DNA of 42,029 bases from Alphaproteobacteria bacterium (GTDB taxonomy: Bacteria > Pseudomonadota > Alphaproteobacteria > Rs-D84): the NCBI GenBank assembly GCA_017427715.1, contig JAFRSF010000012.1, positions 1-42,029 on the forward strand, read 5' to 3'. This document shows positions 8,801 through 17,072 of the stretch, piece by piece (within the stretch, counting starts at the first letter, position 1; the number at the start of each line of letters is the position of its first letter). The translations under genes were made by a program, and so were the position numbers. The notes below the pieces were generated by a model. It saw nothing but the letters and a program-made list of their open reading frames with translations, made no database searches and was not told the origin of the DNA.

Positions 8801-10135
8801 ATGGCACAAAACAAGATAAAAATAAATGTGTTATTGTATATCGGTATTGCATCAGCGCTGTTTGCTGGGTGTGCAAACCGAAATAATAATTTGCAATATG
8901 ACACGGTAAATGTTGTAGAAAATCTTGTGGTTGATGAACGTTCTGTTCCGATTTTTCCAAAGAAAGCGGCTTTGACAACCGATACAGCACAAAGGTTCGC
9001 TTTGGATTTACCAAAAAGATGTACGGTAGATTGGAATAATCAAAGTGTTGTTTCTGTGGTTCCAGAAGAAAAAATAGAAATTGTACGTTTGGATACAGGT
9101 GATGCGTTGCCGGATTTACAGGTTTCTGATTATGATTTCAAAAAAGTTCATGTCAAAGATGCGTTGGAAACATTACTAGAAGGTACAGATATTTCAGTGA
9201 TGGAAGATAATACTAATTTTGAAAAAATCAGTGGCGGAATCCAGGCAGGTTCATTGGCAGATGCTGTGGAATTAATGACTAAGTTAGGACGTCAGTATTA
9301 TTCATTTAATTCAGAATTTGGTGAAATCCATTTAACCAGTCATGGTAAATGGATGATAAAAATGCCAAAGGATGAAACGATTATAATGGCATTGCTTGAT
9401 GCTATGCGCGGTGCAGATATAAGAAATCTGTTGGTAAACTGGCAAGAGAAAACAGTTGTTTTTGAAGGCGATTATCAAACAGAACGCGAAGTTACAAAAA
9501 TTGTATCTGATGTTTCTTCTAAAAAATATGTGTTGGCGTGGGATATAGATGTATATCGTGTTTATCCGAAGACAGATAACCCAATGATTTGGATGAATAT
9601 GTTGCCTGCATTTGGTGATAAAAATATTCGCATGTCTATACCTGGGGTTGTTGGGCGTGCTTTGGTTGTTAGTCCAGAAATCAACACAAAAACTTTACAA
9701 GAGTTTATGGCGCAACAGGCAAATGTTGTTTTGGTGTCTCAGGGAACTTTTGCTATACCAAATGGGTGGCAATCAAGATTTGATATTGGTCAATGCAGCA
9801 AAGAAGATCGTTTGGAAACAGATTTAATTGTTGGTGCAACAGGTGTATACGGTAATTATGGTGGTTCTAATAAAATCGATGCGAAAATAGTATTAAGTAC
9901 CAGTAATGGTGAATTGTCTTCGTTCAAGATACCGACAAATATAGGTGATAATTATGTGATTGTCGGTATTCCAACACATTCTTTTGTTACAACACCGGAA
10001 ACATTAATCAGTCCTTTTGCAGAATTGGTTGTATTTATGTCTCCGCGTTTGATTTCCATCATAGATGCAGGTAATGGGATACAAAAAATGACCCCGTTAT
10101 CAGGTGATGAATTACGGAGTTTTTTAAATAAATAG
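8801..10135 (+). CDS. Secretin-like lipoprotein (PilN/BfpB-like)
   Basis: The 444-residue protein starts with a signal peptide ending in lipobox LFAGC, so it is probably an outer-membrane lipoprotein. Residues ~100-170 (YDFKKVHVKDALETLLEG and onward) look like a secretin N-domain. A TVVFEGDYQTEREV block is followed by strands, and near the C-terminus ELVVFMSPRLI matches the final secretin strand (typically ELVIFxTPxI). At 444 residues it is shorter than most secretins. These proteins form gated outer-membrane channels for pili or secretion. No pilus or secretion ATPase gene is nearby. lolC/E follows 8 bp downstream. The assignment rests on pattern only. Confidence 0.5.
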   Translation: MAQNKIKINVLLYIGIASALFAGCANRNNNLQYDTVNVVENLVVDERSVPIFPKKAALTTDTAQRFALDLPKRCTVDWNNQSVVSVVPEEKIEIVRLDTGDALPDLQVSDYDFKKVHVKDALETLLEGTDISVMEDNTNFEKISGGIQAGSLADAVELMTKLGRQYYSFNSEFGEIHLTSHGKWMIKMPKDETIIMALLDAMRGADIRNLLVNWQEKTVVFEGDYQTEREVTKIVSDVSSKKYVLAWDIDVYRVYPKTDNPMIWMNMLPAFGDKNIRMSIPGVVGRALVVSPEINTKTLQEFMAQQANVVLVSQGTFAIPNGWQSRFDIGQCSKEDRLETDLIVGATGVYGNYGGSNKIDAKIVLSTSNGELSSFKIPTNIGDNYVIVGIPTHSFVTTPETLISPFAELVVFMSPRLISIIDAGNGIQKMTPLSGDELRSFLNK

Positions 10136-10143
10136 GATAAAAT

Positions 10144-11400
10144 ATGTTGTTTTCGAAACTGGAAAAAAAAGTTGCTTTTAGATATATGGCTGCAAAAAAA
10201 CACGGATTTGGTTCTGTTGTTTCTTGGGTTTCTTTGTTGGGTATAATGTTGGGTGTTGCAACTTTGATTGTTGTTATGTCTGTGATGGGTGGTTTTCATG
10301 AAACATTGTTATCCAGAATTATCGGTATGAATGGTCATGTTGTTGTTTATCATAATGGTGGAACAATTTCTGATTATGATTTTTTAATGGATAAAATGCG
10401 TCAAAACAAAGTGGTCGCTAAATATACTACGTCTATGGTGCCTATTGCAGAAGGGCAAATTATGGCATCCGCAAATGGTAATAATTCCGGGGCAATGGTA
10501 CGTGGTATCAGAATGTCGGATTTAGATGCAAAAACAAAAACCGGAACACGTGTTTATGGAAAATCTTTGGACAATGTCAAAGATGGCGAATTGATTATCG
10601 GGGCATCTTTATCACGGACATTGCATATAAACAAAGGCGATAAAGTTTCTTTGATTTCTGCTAATTCTGGAACTGCGACACCATTTGGTACAATGCCACG
10701 GATAATGGCATATCCGGTTGTTTCATCGTTTTTTATGGGTATGTATGAATATGATTCTGGATATATTTTTATGCCACTAGAAACCGCACAAAAATATTTA
10801 AATATTAATAACAGTGTAACACATATAGATTTGTTTTTAACTGATGCTGAACAAAGTGGCAAAGTTGTTTCTGCGTTGAATACGTTGTTGCCAGATGGTT
10901 TTATCGTTCGTGATTGGCGTGATTTAAATCGCGGGTTTGTTGGTGCTTTGCAGGTTGAAACCAGTGTTATGTTTTTGATTTTATTATTGATAGTAATTGT
11001 TGCTGCGTTTAATATAATTTCTTCGTTGGTTATGTTGGTCAAAGATAAAAACAAAGATATCGCGGTATTGCGTACGGTTGGTGTATCCAGAAAATCTATG
11101 ATGAAAATATTTATTTTATCTGGTACCTGTATTGGTTTAATTGGGGCGACTTTGGGTACGATTTTGGGTGTAATTATGGCAATTTATATTGAACCAATAA
11201 GAAAGTTTTTCCAATTTATAACAGGGCGTGATTTGTTTCCTGCTGAATTATATTCGTTGTCTGAATTACCATCAAAATTGGTTCCTTCAACAGTTATCAG
11301 TATCGCAATGATAGCAATAGCATTGGCTTTTTTGGCGACATTGTATCCTGCGTGGAAAGCAGCGAATACAGACCCCGTAGAAACACTTAGAAATGAATAG
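10144..11400 (+). CDS. Lipoprotein-releasing ABC permease LolC/LolE
   Basis: This is the membrane subunit of the Lol transporter that extracts outer-membrane lipoproteins from the inner membrane and hands them to LolA. The 418 residues follow the MacB/FtsX layout: N-terminal membrane segment (VSLLGIMLGVATLIVVMSVM, near residues 28-47), a large periplasmic domain, and three C-terminal membrane segments (MFLILLLIVIVAAFNIISSL, then GTCIGLIGATLGTILGVIMA, then VISIAMIAIALAFLATLYPA). The TLYPAWKAANTDPVETLRNE ending is the family signature. Only one permease gene is present next to lolD, so a homodimeric (LolF-like) transporter is possible unless a second copy lies elsewhere. Confidence 0.92.
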   Translation: MLFSKLEKKVAFRYMAAKKHGFGSVVSWVSLLGIMLGVATLIVVMSVMGGFHETLLSRIIGMNGHVVVYHNGGTISDYDFLMDKMRQNKVVAKYTTSMVPIAEGQIMASANGNNSGAMVRGIRMSDLDAKTKTGTRVYGKSLDNVKDGELIIGASLSRTLHINKGDKVSLISANSGTATPFGTMPRIMAYPVVSSFFMGMYEYDSGYIFMPLETAQKYLNINNSVTHIDLFLTDAEQSGKVVSALNTLLPDGFIVRDWRDLNRGFVGALQVETSVMFLILLLIVIVAAFNIISSLVMLVKDKNKDIAVLRTVGVSRKSMMKIFILSGTCIGLIGATLGTILGVIMAIYIEPIRKFFQFITGRDLFPAELYSLSELPSKLVPSTVISIAMIAIALAFLATLYPAWKAANTDPVETLRNE

Positions 11401-11408
11401 GAATAAAT

Positions 11409-12119
11409 ATGGCAAGTATATTAAATTCTTTATCTAAAATATCTAAAAAAGATGTTGTGTTATCTGTACGAGATATTAAAAAAACATTTATAGAAGGTGG
11501 TCAGCCATTAAAGGTTTTGCGTGGCGGGGGGTTTGATTTATATCGTGGTGAAATTGTTGCGCTGGTTGGGCAGAGTGGGTCTGGTAAATCAACATTGTTG
11601 CAATGTGTCGGGTTGCTTGATAAGCCAACATCAGGTGACATATTTATAAATGGTTTGCCCATAGATAAAATGAACGAAGATACGCGTACTATGTTGCGGC
11701 GTCAAAAAATAGGTTTTGTTTATCAAAAACATAATTTGTTATCTGATTTCACAGCGCTTGAAAATGTAGAATTACCAATGTTGGCAAATGGTGTTGATAC
11801 TGAAGTTGCTTGTTTACGTGCGACAAAATTACTGCGTGCGGCAAATGTGGCACATCGTGCATGCCATTTTCCCGGTGAAATGTCTGGCGGAGAACAACAA
11901 AGGACATCTTTGGCGCGTGCTTTGGCAAATAACCCTGAAATATTGTTGGCGGACGAACCAACGGGCAGTTTGGATCCAGAAAATGCTGTTAATGTGTTTG
12001 ATTTGTTGTTATCATTGGTTCGTAAGAATAATATGTCTTTGTTGTTTGTGACACATGACATGAATTTGGCAAAACGTGCAGATAGAATTATTACTATCAA
12101 AGATGGTATAGTTAAATAA
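11409..12119 (+). CDS. lolD: Lipoprotein-releasing ABC ATPase LolD
   Basis: LolD is the ATPase that powers the Lol complex. Of 236 residues, Walker A is GQSGSGKST (near residue 54), the Q-loop lies in VYQKHNLL, the ABC signature is MSGGEQQRTSLARAL, Walker B is ILLADEPTG and the switch His is in VTHD. The GQSGSGKSTLLQ and LDxPxSG arrangement fits the LolD/MacB/FtsE group, and the preceding permease settles the identity. It starts 8 bp after lolC/E. Confidence 0.94.
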   Translation: MASILNSLSKISKKDVVLSVRDIKKTFIEGGQPLKVLRGGGFDLYRGEIVALVGQSGSGKSTLLQCVGLLDKPTSGDIFINGLPIDKMNEDTRTMLRRQKIGFVYQKHNLLSDFTALENVELPMLANGVDTEVACLRATKLLRAANVAHRACHFPGEMSGGEQQRTSLARALANNPEILLADEPTGSLDPENAVNVFDLLLSLVRKNNMSLLFVTHDMNLAKRADRIITIKDGIVK

Positions 12120-12140
12120 TTAAAACAAAGGAGAGAAAAA

Positions 12141-12809
12141 ATGAAAAAAAATACACAAATACCAAAATCCCATAATGTGCTGTACGGTGTAATAGGCATG
12201 TTTTTATTGTTTTTAATGGGTTGTTTAATTGGGTATGTTATTAACGGTGCATCAAGAATAAATACTTCATCAATGATGACTGAAAAACAATGTCAAGATT
12301 TATCAACCAGAATTGTGAATGCTGCAAATAATAATAATCCAGAATTGTTGCAACAATTAAATGAAATATTTTCTGAAAATTGTAACAACAGAAGATTTAT
12401 AAAACATGTTAAACCGACAACTAAAATTGTAAAACCAAAGGAAAATGTGTGTATTCGTGTGGAAAGGGTTTGGTTAGATAAATTGGAAGAAATGCAAGAT
12501 TATGAATTAATCCATGATGACAATGCGCAATTTTATATCAATCGTGCCAAGATTTATGCTAATCTAGCAGACAGAGGTTGTCCAGAAAATATAGAAATAT
12601 ATAAAGAATTGGCAAAAAAAGATTTAGAAATTGCACGTGCATTGAATAACGACAGTTTAGATGACAGACGTGAAGCAACTGAAATGGTTGAAACATATAA
12701 ACGTTTGCAAATGCAGGCAGAAGCAACAAAAATGATTGAAAAAGCCAAGAAATTAACTAATCCTGCAATTGATTTTATAATTCAATTGGAAAAAATCATA
12801 GAAGAATAG
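12141..12809 (+). CDS. Membrane-anchored helical protein with MGC-x2-GY anchor, unknown function
   Basis: The 222-residue protein has a basic N-terminus and a hydrophobic segment (about residues 14-35) containing FLLFLMGCLIGYVI. The remainder is charged and strongly helical; residues ~150-215 look coiled-coil prone (KELAKKDLEIARAL, EATKMIEKAKKL). LMGC could be read as a lipobox, but hydrophobic residues continue past the Cys, which favours a single membrane span. A strong AAAGGAGAG site precedes the ATG. It lies 21 bp after lolD and 10 bp before a smaller protein with the same anchor motif. No domain is recognised. Confidence 0.75.
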   Translation: MKKNTQIPKSHNVLYGVIGMFLLFLMGCLIGYVINGASRINTSSMMTEKQCQDLSTRIVNAANNNNPELLQQLNEIFSENCNNRRFIKHVKPTTKIVKPKENVCIRVERVWLDKLEEMQDYELIHDDNAQFYINRAKIYANLADRGCPENIEIYKELAKKDLEIARALNNDSLDDRREATEMVETYKRLQMQAEATKMIEKAKKLTNPAIDFIIQLEKIIEE

Positions 12810-12819
12810 GGTGTATAGT

Positions 12820-13116
12820 ATGAAGAAAATAAAGAATATGAATAAAAATCAATCAAAGTCCAGAACTGTTTTGTGGATTATTTTTGCTTTTGTGATGGGA
12901 TGTGCTGTTGGGTATATAACACATTATTTGATTGTAAATTGGCACAGTTTATTTGTTAGTTGTCCAAACGAAAGCAATCCGGAACTATGTTGCCCAAATG
13001 GCAGTAAACCAGATAAACATGGTTGTTGTAACGGAGAAGTGTATACTGATGCTGGTGGTGGCTGGATGGTTTGTTGCCCGGATGGGGGTGATAATTGTTT
13101 TCCACCGATAAAATAG
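12820..13116 (+). CDS. Membrane-anchored small Cys-rich protein, unknown function
   Basis: The 98-residue protein has a basic N-terminus, a membrane segment with FVMGCAVGYI, then a short domain holding about nine cysteines, including two CCP motifs and one CCN. They occur as CPNE, CCPNG, GCCNGE, VCCPDGG and NCFPP. The spacing suggests a disulfide-stabilised periplasmic knot or a metal site. The ATG at 12820 is preferred over the GTG at 12811 because AATAGGG lies about 8 nt before it. The anchor resembles that of the gene just upstream, suggesting common descent of the N-termini. A bidirectional terminator follows. Confidence 0.7.
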   Translation: MKKIKNMNKNQSKSRTVLWIIFAFVMGCAVGYITHYLIVNWHSLFVSCPNESNPELCCPNGSKPDKHGCCNGEVYTDAGGGWMVCCPDGGDNCFPPIK

Positions 13117-13128
13117 AAAAATATAGAA

Positions 13129-13154
13129 AACACCGGCAAAAGCCGGTGTTTTTT
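13129..13154. terminator. Bidirectional intrinsic terminator
   Basis: The 9-bp stem AACACCGGC/GCCGGTGTT has an AAAA loop and is followed by TTTT on the plus strand, with A-rich sequence on the other side. It lies between the Cys-rich gene and the convergent kinase gene (stop at 13158). It shares the CCGGC/GCCGG core with two other terminators in the window. Confidence 0.85.
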
Positions 13155-13157
13155 ACT

Positions 13158-14177
13158 TTATTCGTGTGTTATATATTTATACAAAATATTATTGGTTACA
13201 TCCATCAAACCCAATGTTTTTAATTTATGTATTAAATCTTGTTCGATTTGGTCTATCAGATTGTTTCTATATTTTTCTGTGTTATCTATATCTTTTTCAG
13301 ATTCAGAATCTATGGTATCACGAACAATTTTATTAACCACACTGCAAATAATCAGTTTTTTAATTTTATTCGCGTTTATGTAAATTGGATTGTTATTTAT
13401 CTTTCTAAGATTGTTGTATTTCTTTATAATACGTTGAACAAAATCCCAATTGAATGATATTGGACTGGATATAAAATCCCTGTAAATATGACTGGGTGCA
13501 GCATCTTCGAAATCTATAACCCCCAATTTTTCGTTTGGTTTATCATACACAATATTTGGCCAACGCAAATCCCCATGTGTCATTACAATTATTTCATCGT
13601 CACCAATTTCTTGCCATAATACAGTTGCAGCATTGGTTAATATTTGTTTTAGATTTTTATTTTTAAACTGCTGTATAAATTTGTTCAGATTTTCTTTTGA
13701 TATATTCGGAAATCTGTACAAAGTATCTTGCTTTCTATCTTCTAATGTAGCAATGCGCGGTTTTTCCATATTATGCAAAGTGTACATAAACTTTGCCAAT
13801 TGAGAAGCCAATTTATTTTTCGTTTTATCACTTAATGCAAAATATTTTGTATTTGTTAATTCAATACCAGTCAGTTTTGTTTCAGTAACTGATTGGTATG
13901 GTGTTTCATTTGTATCAATGTCAAAAGATTTAACACTGCTAATAAATTCAGGTAAATTAACACCACAATCTTGACCAGATTCACGTATTTTATCTATGAT
14001 ATCAAATCCCCTTTTTTGACGGGAAATGTATCGCCCTTTGGCATTACGTATGTTGTCGCGTGCTTTTTTTATTACCAGATTTTGATTGTCTGGATTGTTG
14101 TATACGACAGATGCTGCACCAGCACTAATAATTTTCATTGTTGCTTGTTTAAATATTTCTGACAAAGGTTTTTGCAT
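13158..14177 (-). CDS. APH/choline-kinase-fold phosphotransferase
   Basis: The 339-residue protein carries the aminoglycoside phosphotransferase-type catalytic signature: nucleotide-binding Lys in LVIKKARDN (near residue 33), Brenner motif MTHGDLRWPNIVY, and the metal-binding Asp in GVIDFEDAAPSHIYRDF. The superfamily phosphorylates small molecules such as aminoglycosides, choline, homoserine or sugars; the substrate cannot be told from sequence here. There is no signal peptide. The ATG has AAGGG about 9 nt upstream and a TATAAT about 27 nt before it. It is flanked by a terminator and a same-strand hydrolase 68 bp upstream. Confidence 0.75.
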   Translation of the reverse strand: MQKPLSEIFKQATMKIISAGAASVVYNNPDNQNLVIKKARDNIRNAKGRYISRQKRGFDIIDKIRESGQDCGVNLPEFISSVKSFDIDTNETPYQSVTETKLTGIELTNTKYFALSDKTKNKLASQLAKFMYTLHNMEKPRIATLEDRKQDTLYRFPNISKENLNKFIQQFKNKNLKQILTNAATVLWQEIGDDEIIVMTHGDLRWPNIVYDKPNEKLGVIDFEDAAPSHIYRDFISSPISFNWDFVQRIIKKYNNLRKINNNPIYINANKIKKLIICSVVNKIVRDTIDSESEKDIDNTEKYRNNLIDQIEQDLIHKLKTLGLMDVTNNILYKYITHE

Positions 14178-14245
14178 TTTATATGCCCTTGGTATTCTTA
14201 CTTATTATAACATGATATTGATAAAATATATAGTATATACAATTA

Positions 14246-15184
14246 TCAGGATCTTATATCATGCGTTTTCTTTATAAAATCTATTGAACGTTTGCGAATA
14301 TCTTTGTCCACAATGACAGGGATATTAAAATGTGGAACATCTTTATATATTTTATAGTGTGCCTGAACATTATCAACAAAGGGTATATTATCTGGTTGTT
14401 GTGAATTAAATTGTTCACACCATTTTTTTATCTCTGTGCCAGACGCAATTTTATCGTCTGCACCAACAAAAAAATGAATCGCGGTGCGACCAAGTAAGTT
14501 TTTCGTGCTTATCGCATTACGATGATATCTTAATAAATCCCTTATCAAAGCAGGGTGTACAGGGATTTTTAGCATTTTCACAACCAGATTTGGCATTAAC
14601 ATCGCAAACAGTTTAAATGGTAAACACCAAGATTTTAATTGTCTTAAAGAAAACGGTGCCACCAATATCATAGATTCAGGGGAAATGATTTTTTGTTCCA
14701 ATGCTATCAAAGAAACGATGGCGCCATAACTGTTGGCGGCAATAATAATATCATCTGTGTTTACTTTGTGTGACAAGTTCTGTTTTGCATAATCCCAAAC
14801 TGCCTTTAAATCTTTTATACCAGAAGACACAGTGACATTTTGCATATCGCCGTCACTTTTGTTTTTGTCTTTGCCATGTGCCATGAAATTGAATTGCAGT
14901 GTGGCAAATCCTGCTTTTTGATATGATTTTGCTAATAATTTTTGGCTTTCTTTGTCCATATAAGAATATAAACCAGTTGCGATAATAACCAATTGAGGTG
15001 GTTTTTTAGATGTTTTTTGCGGTTGACTAAAACGTAAACGAATATTTCTGTTTTCATTTGGTATAGGTAAGTTAAATTCGTTTATCATTTGAGTTTCTTT
15101 TGGTGAAATAACTGTACCTGCTGATGCAATAGTATTTATCAAACACATAAGAGAAATAAATACAACAACAATCAACCTTTTCAT
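14246..15184 (-). CDS. Exported alpha/beta hydrolase
   Basis: The 312-residue protein begins with a clear signal peptide (MKRLIVVVFISLMCLINTIA, cleavage near SAG). The hydrolase core shows LVIIATGLYSY (oxyanion strand), the nucleophile elbow AANSYGA, an acid in GADDKIAS and a catalytic His in DVPHFN. Together these make a plausible Ser-Asp-His triad. Substrate is unknown; esterase, acyltransferase or lipase-like roles are all possible. The ATG at 15184 is chosen over an in-frame TTG five codons earlier because it gives a standard signal peptide and uses TTGGAA as ribosome site. Confidence 0.75.
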   Translation of the reverse strand: MKRLIVVVFISLMCLINTIASAGTVISPKETQMINEFNLPIPNENRNIRLRFSQPQKTSKKPPQLVIIATGLYSYMDKESQKLLAKSYQKAGFATLQFNFMAHGKDKNKSDGDMQNVTVSSGIKDLKAVWDYAKQNLSHKVNTDDIIIAANSYGAIVSLIALEQKIISPESMILVAPFSLRQLKSWCLPFKLFAMLMPNLVVKMLKIPVHPALIRDLLRYHRNAISTKNLLGRTAIHFFVGADDKIASGTEIKKWCEQFNSQQPDNIPFVDNVQAHYKIYKDVPHFNIPVIVDKDIRKRSIDFIKKTHDIRS

Positions 15185-15259
15185 TATTATTATTTCCAAC
15201 TGTCGAAAATTATACCATGAATTCTAAGATAATGCAAAAATAATATTTTTTAAAACTTG

Positions 15260-15290
15260 TGCAACAGGTAAAAGAGTTTAAAGATAAACG
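15260..15290 (+). repeat. Imperfect direct repeat, copy 1
   Basis: This 31-base stretch matches 15767-15797 at 25 of 31 positions by hand count. The two copies bracket the short pyrophosphatase-like gene. Confidence 0.4.
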
Positions 15291-15318
15291 TTGAAAATCA
15301 ATATTACTATGCTAAAAT
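15291..15318 (+). promoter_or_regulatory. Promoter of the pyrophosphatase-like gene (extended -10)
   Basis: TTGAAA (15291-15296) lies 16 bp before TAAAAT (15313-15318), which is preceded by TGC, an extended -10. The predicted start is near 15325, and an AAAAGGA ribosome site precedes the ATG at 15343. Confidence 0.55.
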
Positions 15319-15342
15319 TACTTGCAAGCAAAAGGATTTTGT

Positions 15343-15696
15343 ATGATAACAAAAGTTTCTGCAACCGATTTTCTTGGCAAAATTGTTACGATAAAAATGG
15401 ATAGACCTTTGGGAACAAAACATCCAAAATATGGTTTTGTGTATCCTGTAAATTATGGATTTATTCCGAATACTATATCAGGTGACGGGGAAGAATTAGA
15501 TGCGTATGTTATTGGACCAAACGAACCACTTGATACATTCACAGGTCGTTGTTATGCGATAATTCACAGAACTGATGACGATGATGATAAATTGATTGTT
15601 GCACCAGATGGGCAAAATCCAACTGATAAAGAAATAGAAGAAAAAACCAAATTTCAAGAACAGTGGTTTAAACATACAATTGTTCGTCAGAGATAA
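15343..15696 (+). CDS. Short-form inorganic pyrophosphatase-like protein
   Basis: The 117-residue protein contains the soluble family-I pyrophosphatase core: DRPLGTKHPKYGFVYPVNYG, then IPNTISGDGEELDAYVIG with the acidic metal-binding cluster, and later IIHRTDDDDDKLIVAP. Standard bacterial PPases have about 170-180 residues; a short form ending near FQEQxFK exists in other bacteria and this protein ends the same way (FQEQWFKHTI). Hydrolysis of PPi or of a nucleotide-like phosphate is plausible. ATG 15343 is preferred to the upstream TTG because AAAAGGA lies 6-7 nt before it. The frame continues for over 40 codons past the stop. Confidence 0.75.
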   Translation: MITKVSATDFLGKIVTIKMDRPLGTKHPKYGFVYPVNYGFIPNTISGDGEELDAYVIGPNEPLDTFTGRCYAIIHRTDDDDDKLIVAPDGQNPTDKEIEEKTKFQEQWFKHTIVRQR

Positions 15697-15766
15697 AATC
15701 ACACTGACATATGTGGCACTGTTTGCGCCATTCGAGCAGAAAACAAACAACAGTTTGCTGATTTAA

Positions 15767-15797
15767 TGCAAAGGGTGAAAGAGTTTAGAGAGAAATG
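15767..15797 (+). repeat. Imperfect direct repeat, copy 2
   Basis: Partner of 15260-15290. It lies inside the in-frame stretch after the pyrophosphatase-like stop, where it would read QRVKEFREKW; copy 1 can read QQVKEFKDKR. Confidence 0.4.
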
Positions 15798-15869
15798 GTT
15801 AATTTCACCGATGGGTGAAAATTGAATATAAATATCGACTTTTATAAGATTTTTTTGTATATTTTAACC

Positions 15870-16829
15870 ATGGTAAAATATATAAGCAATTTTTTTAAAT
15901 TTGATAAAAAAGAATTCTATCCTTTGGAAAACATTATTTCTTTTAACGTTCCGCTTGCCCCAAAAACAACATTTAAGATTGGTGGGAATGCTGCGGTTTT
16001 TACAGAACCGAATTCTGTTAGTCAACTTTGTCAATTAATTGCAATAATTCATAAAAATTCTTGGCCTTTTTTTATCCTGGGTGGCGGTTCAAATGTTGTA
16101 ATAAATGATAATGGATTAAATGCTGTTGTTGTTGGGTTAAAGAAATTAAAAAATATTTGTTTGTTGCAAGAACCTGTTAATAAAGATGAAGTGTTTGTAT
16201 GTTGTGATGCTGGGGTAACGATTGGACAGTTAGTTTCTTTTTGTATTAACAATTCCGTTTCTGGTGTGGAAGAATTTGCAGGCCTACCAGGAACATGTGG
16301 TGGCGCTTGTTATATGAATGCGCGCTGTTATGGGGTTTCTTTTAGTGAAAATTTAAATGGTGTTTTCTATATAGGTAGCGATTATCAGGAACACAAATAT
16401 ATTTTTAATGCGAAAGATTGGGATTATAAAAAATCCCCATTCCAACAAATGATAAAAAATAGAGAATGTTTTGCTATTACGAAAGTCATCTTACGTTTGC
16501 GCCGTGGTAATAAAAATATGATTGATTTAATGTGTGCAAAATATATTAAGGATAGAGAGAACAAAGGGCATTTTAATTTTCCATCAGCGGGTAGTGTATT
16601 TAAAAACAATCATAATTTTGGAAAACCATCAGGACAAATTATAGATGAAGTTGGGTTGCGAGGCATAAAAATAGGGGATGCCCAAATCGCTCCGTGGCAT
16701 GGAAATTTTATTATTAATACAGGTAATGCTTCGGCAAAAGATGTTAAACAGTTGATTCAAAAAATTAAGAGCAAAGTGTTTGATAAAACAGGTTTTGAAT
16801 TAGAACCAGAAATAATATTTGTAGATTAA
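15870..16829 (+). CDS. murB: UDP-N-acetylenolpyruvoylglucosamine reductase
   Basis: MurB is the FAD/NADPH enzyme that completes UDP-MurNAc synthesis in peptidoglycan assembly. The 319 residues include the FAD-binding block FKIGGNAAVF, then ILGGGSNVVINDNGL, and the central GGACYMNARCYG region. The C-terminal domain has PSAGSVFKN with the catalytic Ser, and a catalytic Glu in ELEPEIIF. ATG at 15870 (MVKYISNFFK) is chosen; an in-frame TTG at 15822 would add 16 unlikely hydrophobic residues. No strong ribosome site is visible. The gene is monocistronic here, away from any mur/fts cluster. Confidence 0.93.
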   Translation: MVKYISNFFKFDKKEFYPLENIISFNVPLAPKTTFKIGGNAAVFTEPNSVSQLCQLIAIIHKNSWPFFILGGGSNVVINDNGLNAVVVGLKKLKNICLLQEPVNKDEVFVCCDAGVTIGQLVSFCINNSVSGVEEFAGLPGTCGGACYMNARCYGVSFSENLNGVFYIGSDYQEHKYIFNAKDWDYKKSPFQQMIKNRECFAITKVILRLRRGNKNMIDLMCAKYIKDRENKGHFNFPSAGSVFKNNHNFGKPSGQIIDEVGLRGIKIGDAQIAPWHGNFIINTGNASAKDVKQLIQKIKSKVFDKTGFELEPEIIFVD

Positions 16830-16937
16830 TAGCTATCACTATAAACTTGAGTAAATTCGGTGTTATGCGATAATCAATAAAAATTGCCTGTTTTAAGAAA
16901 CATGTTTATCGAACTTACAGAAGCATTTAAAATCCAA

Positions 16938-16964
16938 AGAAAAACCGCACTTTTTACGTGCGGT
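16938..16964 (-). terminator. Terminator of the tRNA-Gly/tRNA-Tyr operon
   Basis: On the minus strand the 7-bp stem ACCGCAC/GTGCGGT (16944-16964) has a 7-nt loop and is followed by TTTTTCTTT. It lies 9 nt beyond the tRNA-Tyr CCA end. Confidence 0.75.
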
Positions 16965-16972
16965 GTATCTTT

Positions 16973-17059
16973 TGGTGGGAGTGGGTGGATTCGAACCACC
17001 TCAGTCGTAAGACAACAGATTTACAGTCTGCCCCGGCTCTCCAACTCCGGCGCACGCCC
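16973..17059 (-). tRNA. tRNA-Tyr (anticodon GTA)
   Basis: On the minus strand the 87-nt sequence folds as a class II tRNA. The anticodon arm is GCAGA-CTGTAAA-TCTGT, the D stem CCGG/CCGG, a long variable arm is present, the T arm is GGTGG-TTCGAAT-CCACC, and CCA is encoded. The acceptor GGGCGTG/CACTCCC has a C4-U69 mismatch, and position 8 reads C instead of the near-universal U. Confidence 0.88.
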
Positions 17060-17072
17060 AAAACTCAATTTC

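Noticed and set aside
11723..12199. Minus-strand frame opposite lolD
   Set aside because: lolD motifs are complete on the plus strand, and the opposite frame has no start signal or recognisable product.
15343..15696. Pyrophosphatase-like gene as a pseudogene with a premature stop
   Set aside because: The protein matches the natural end of the short PPase form (FQEQ-x-FK), so the stop is probably genuine despite the open frame beyond it.
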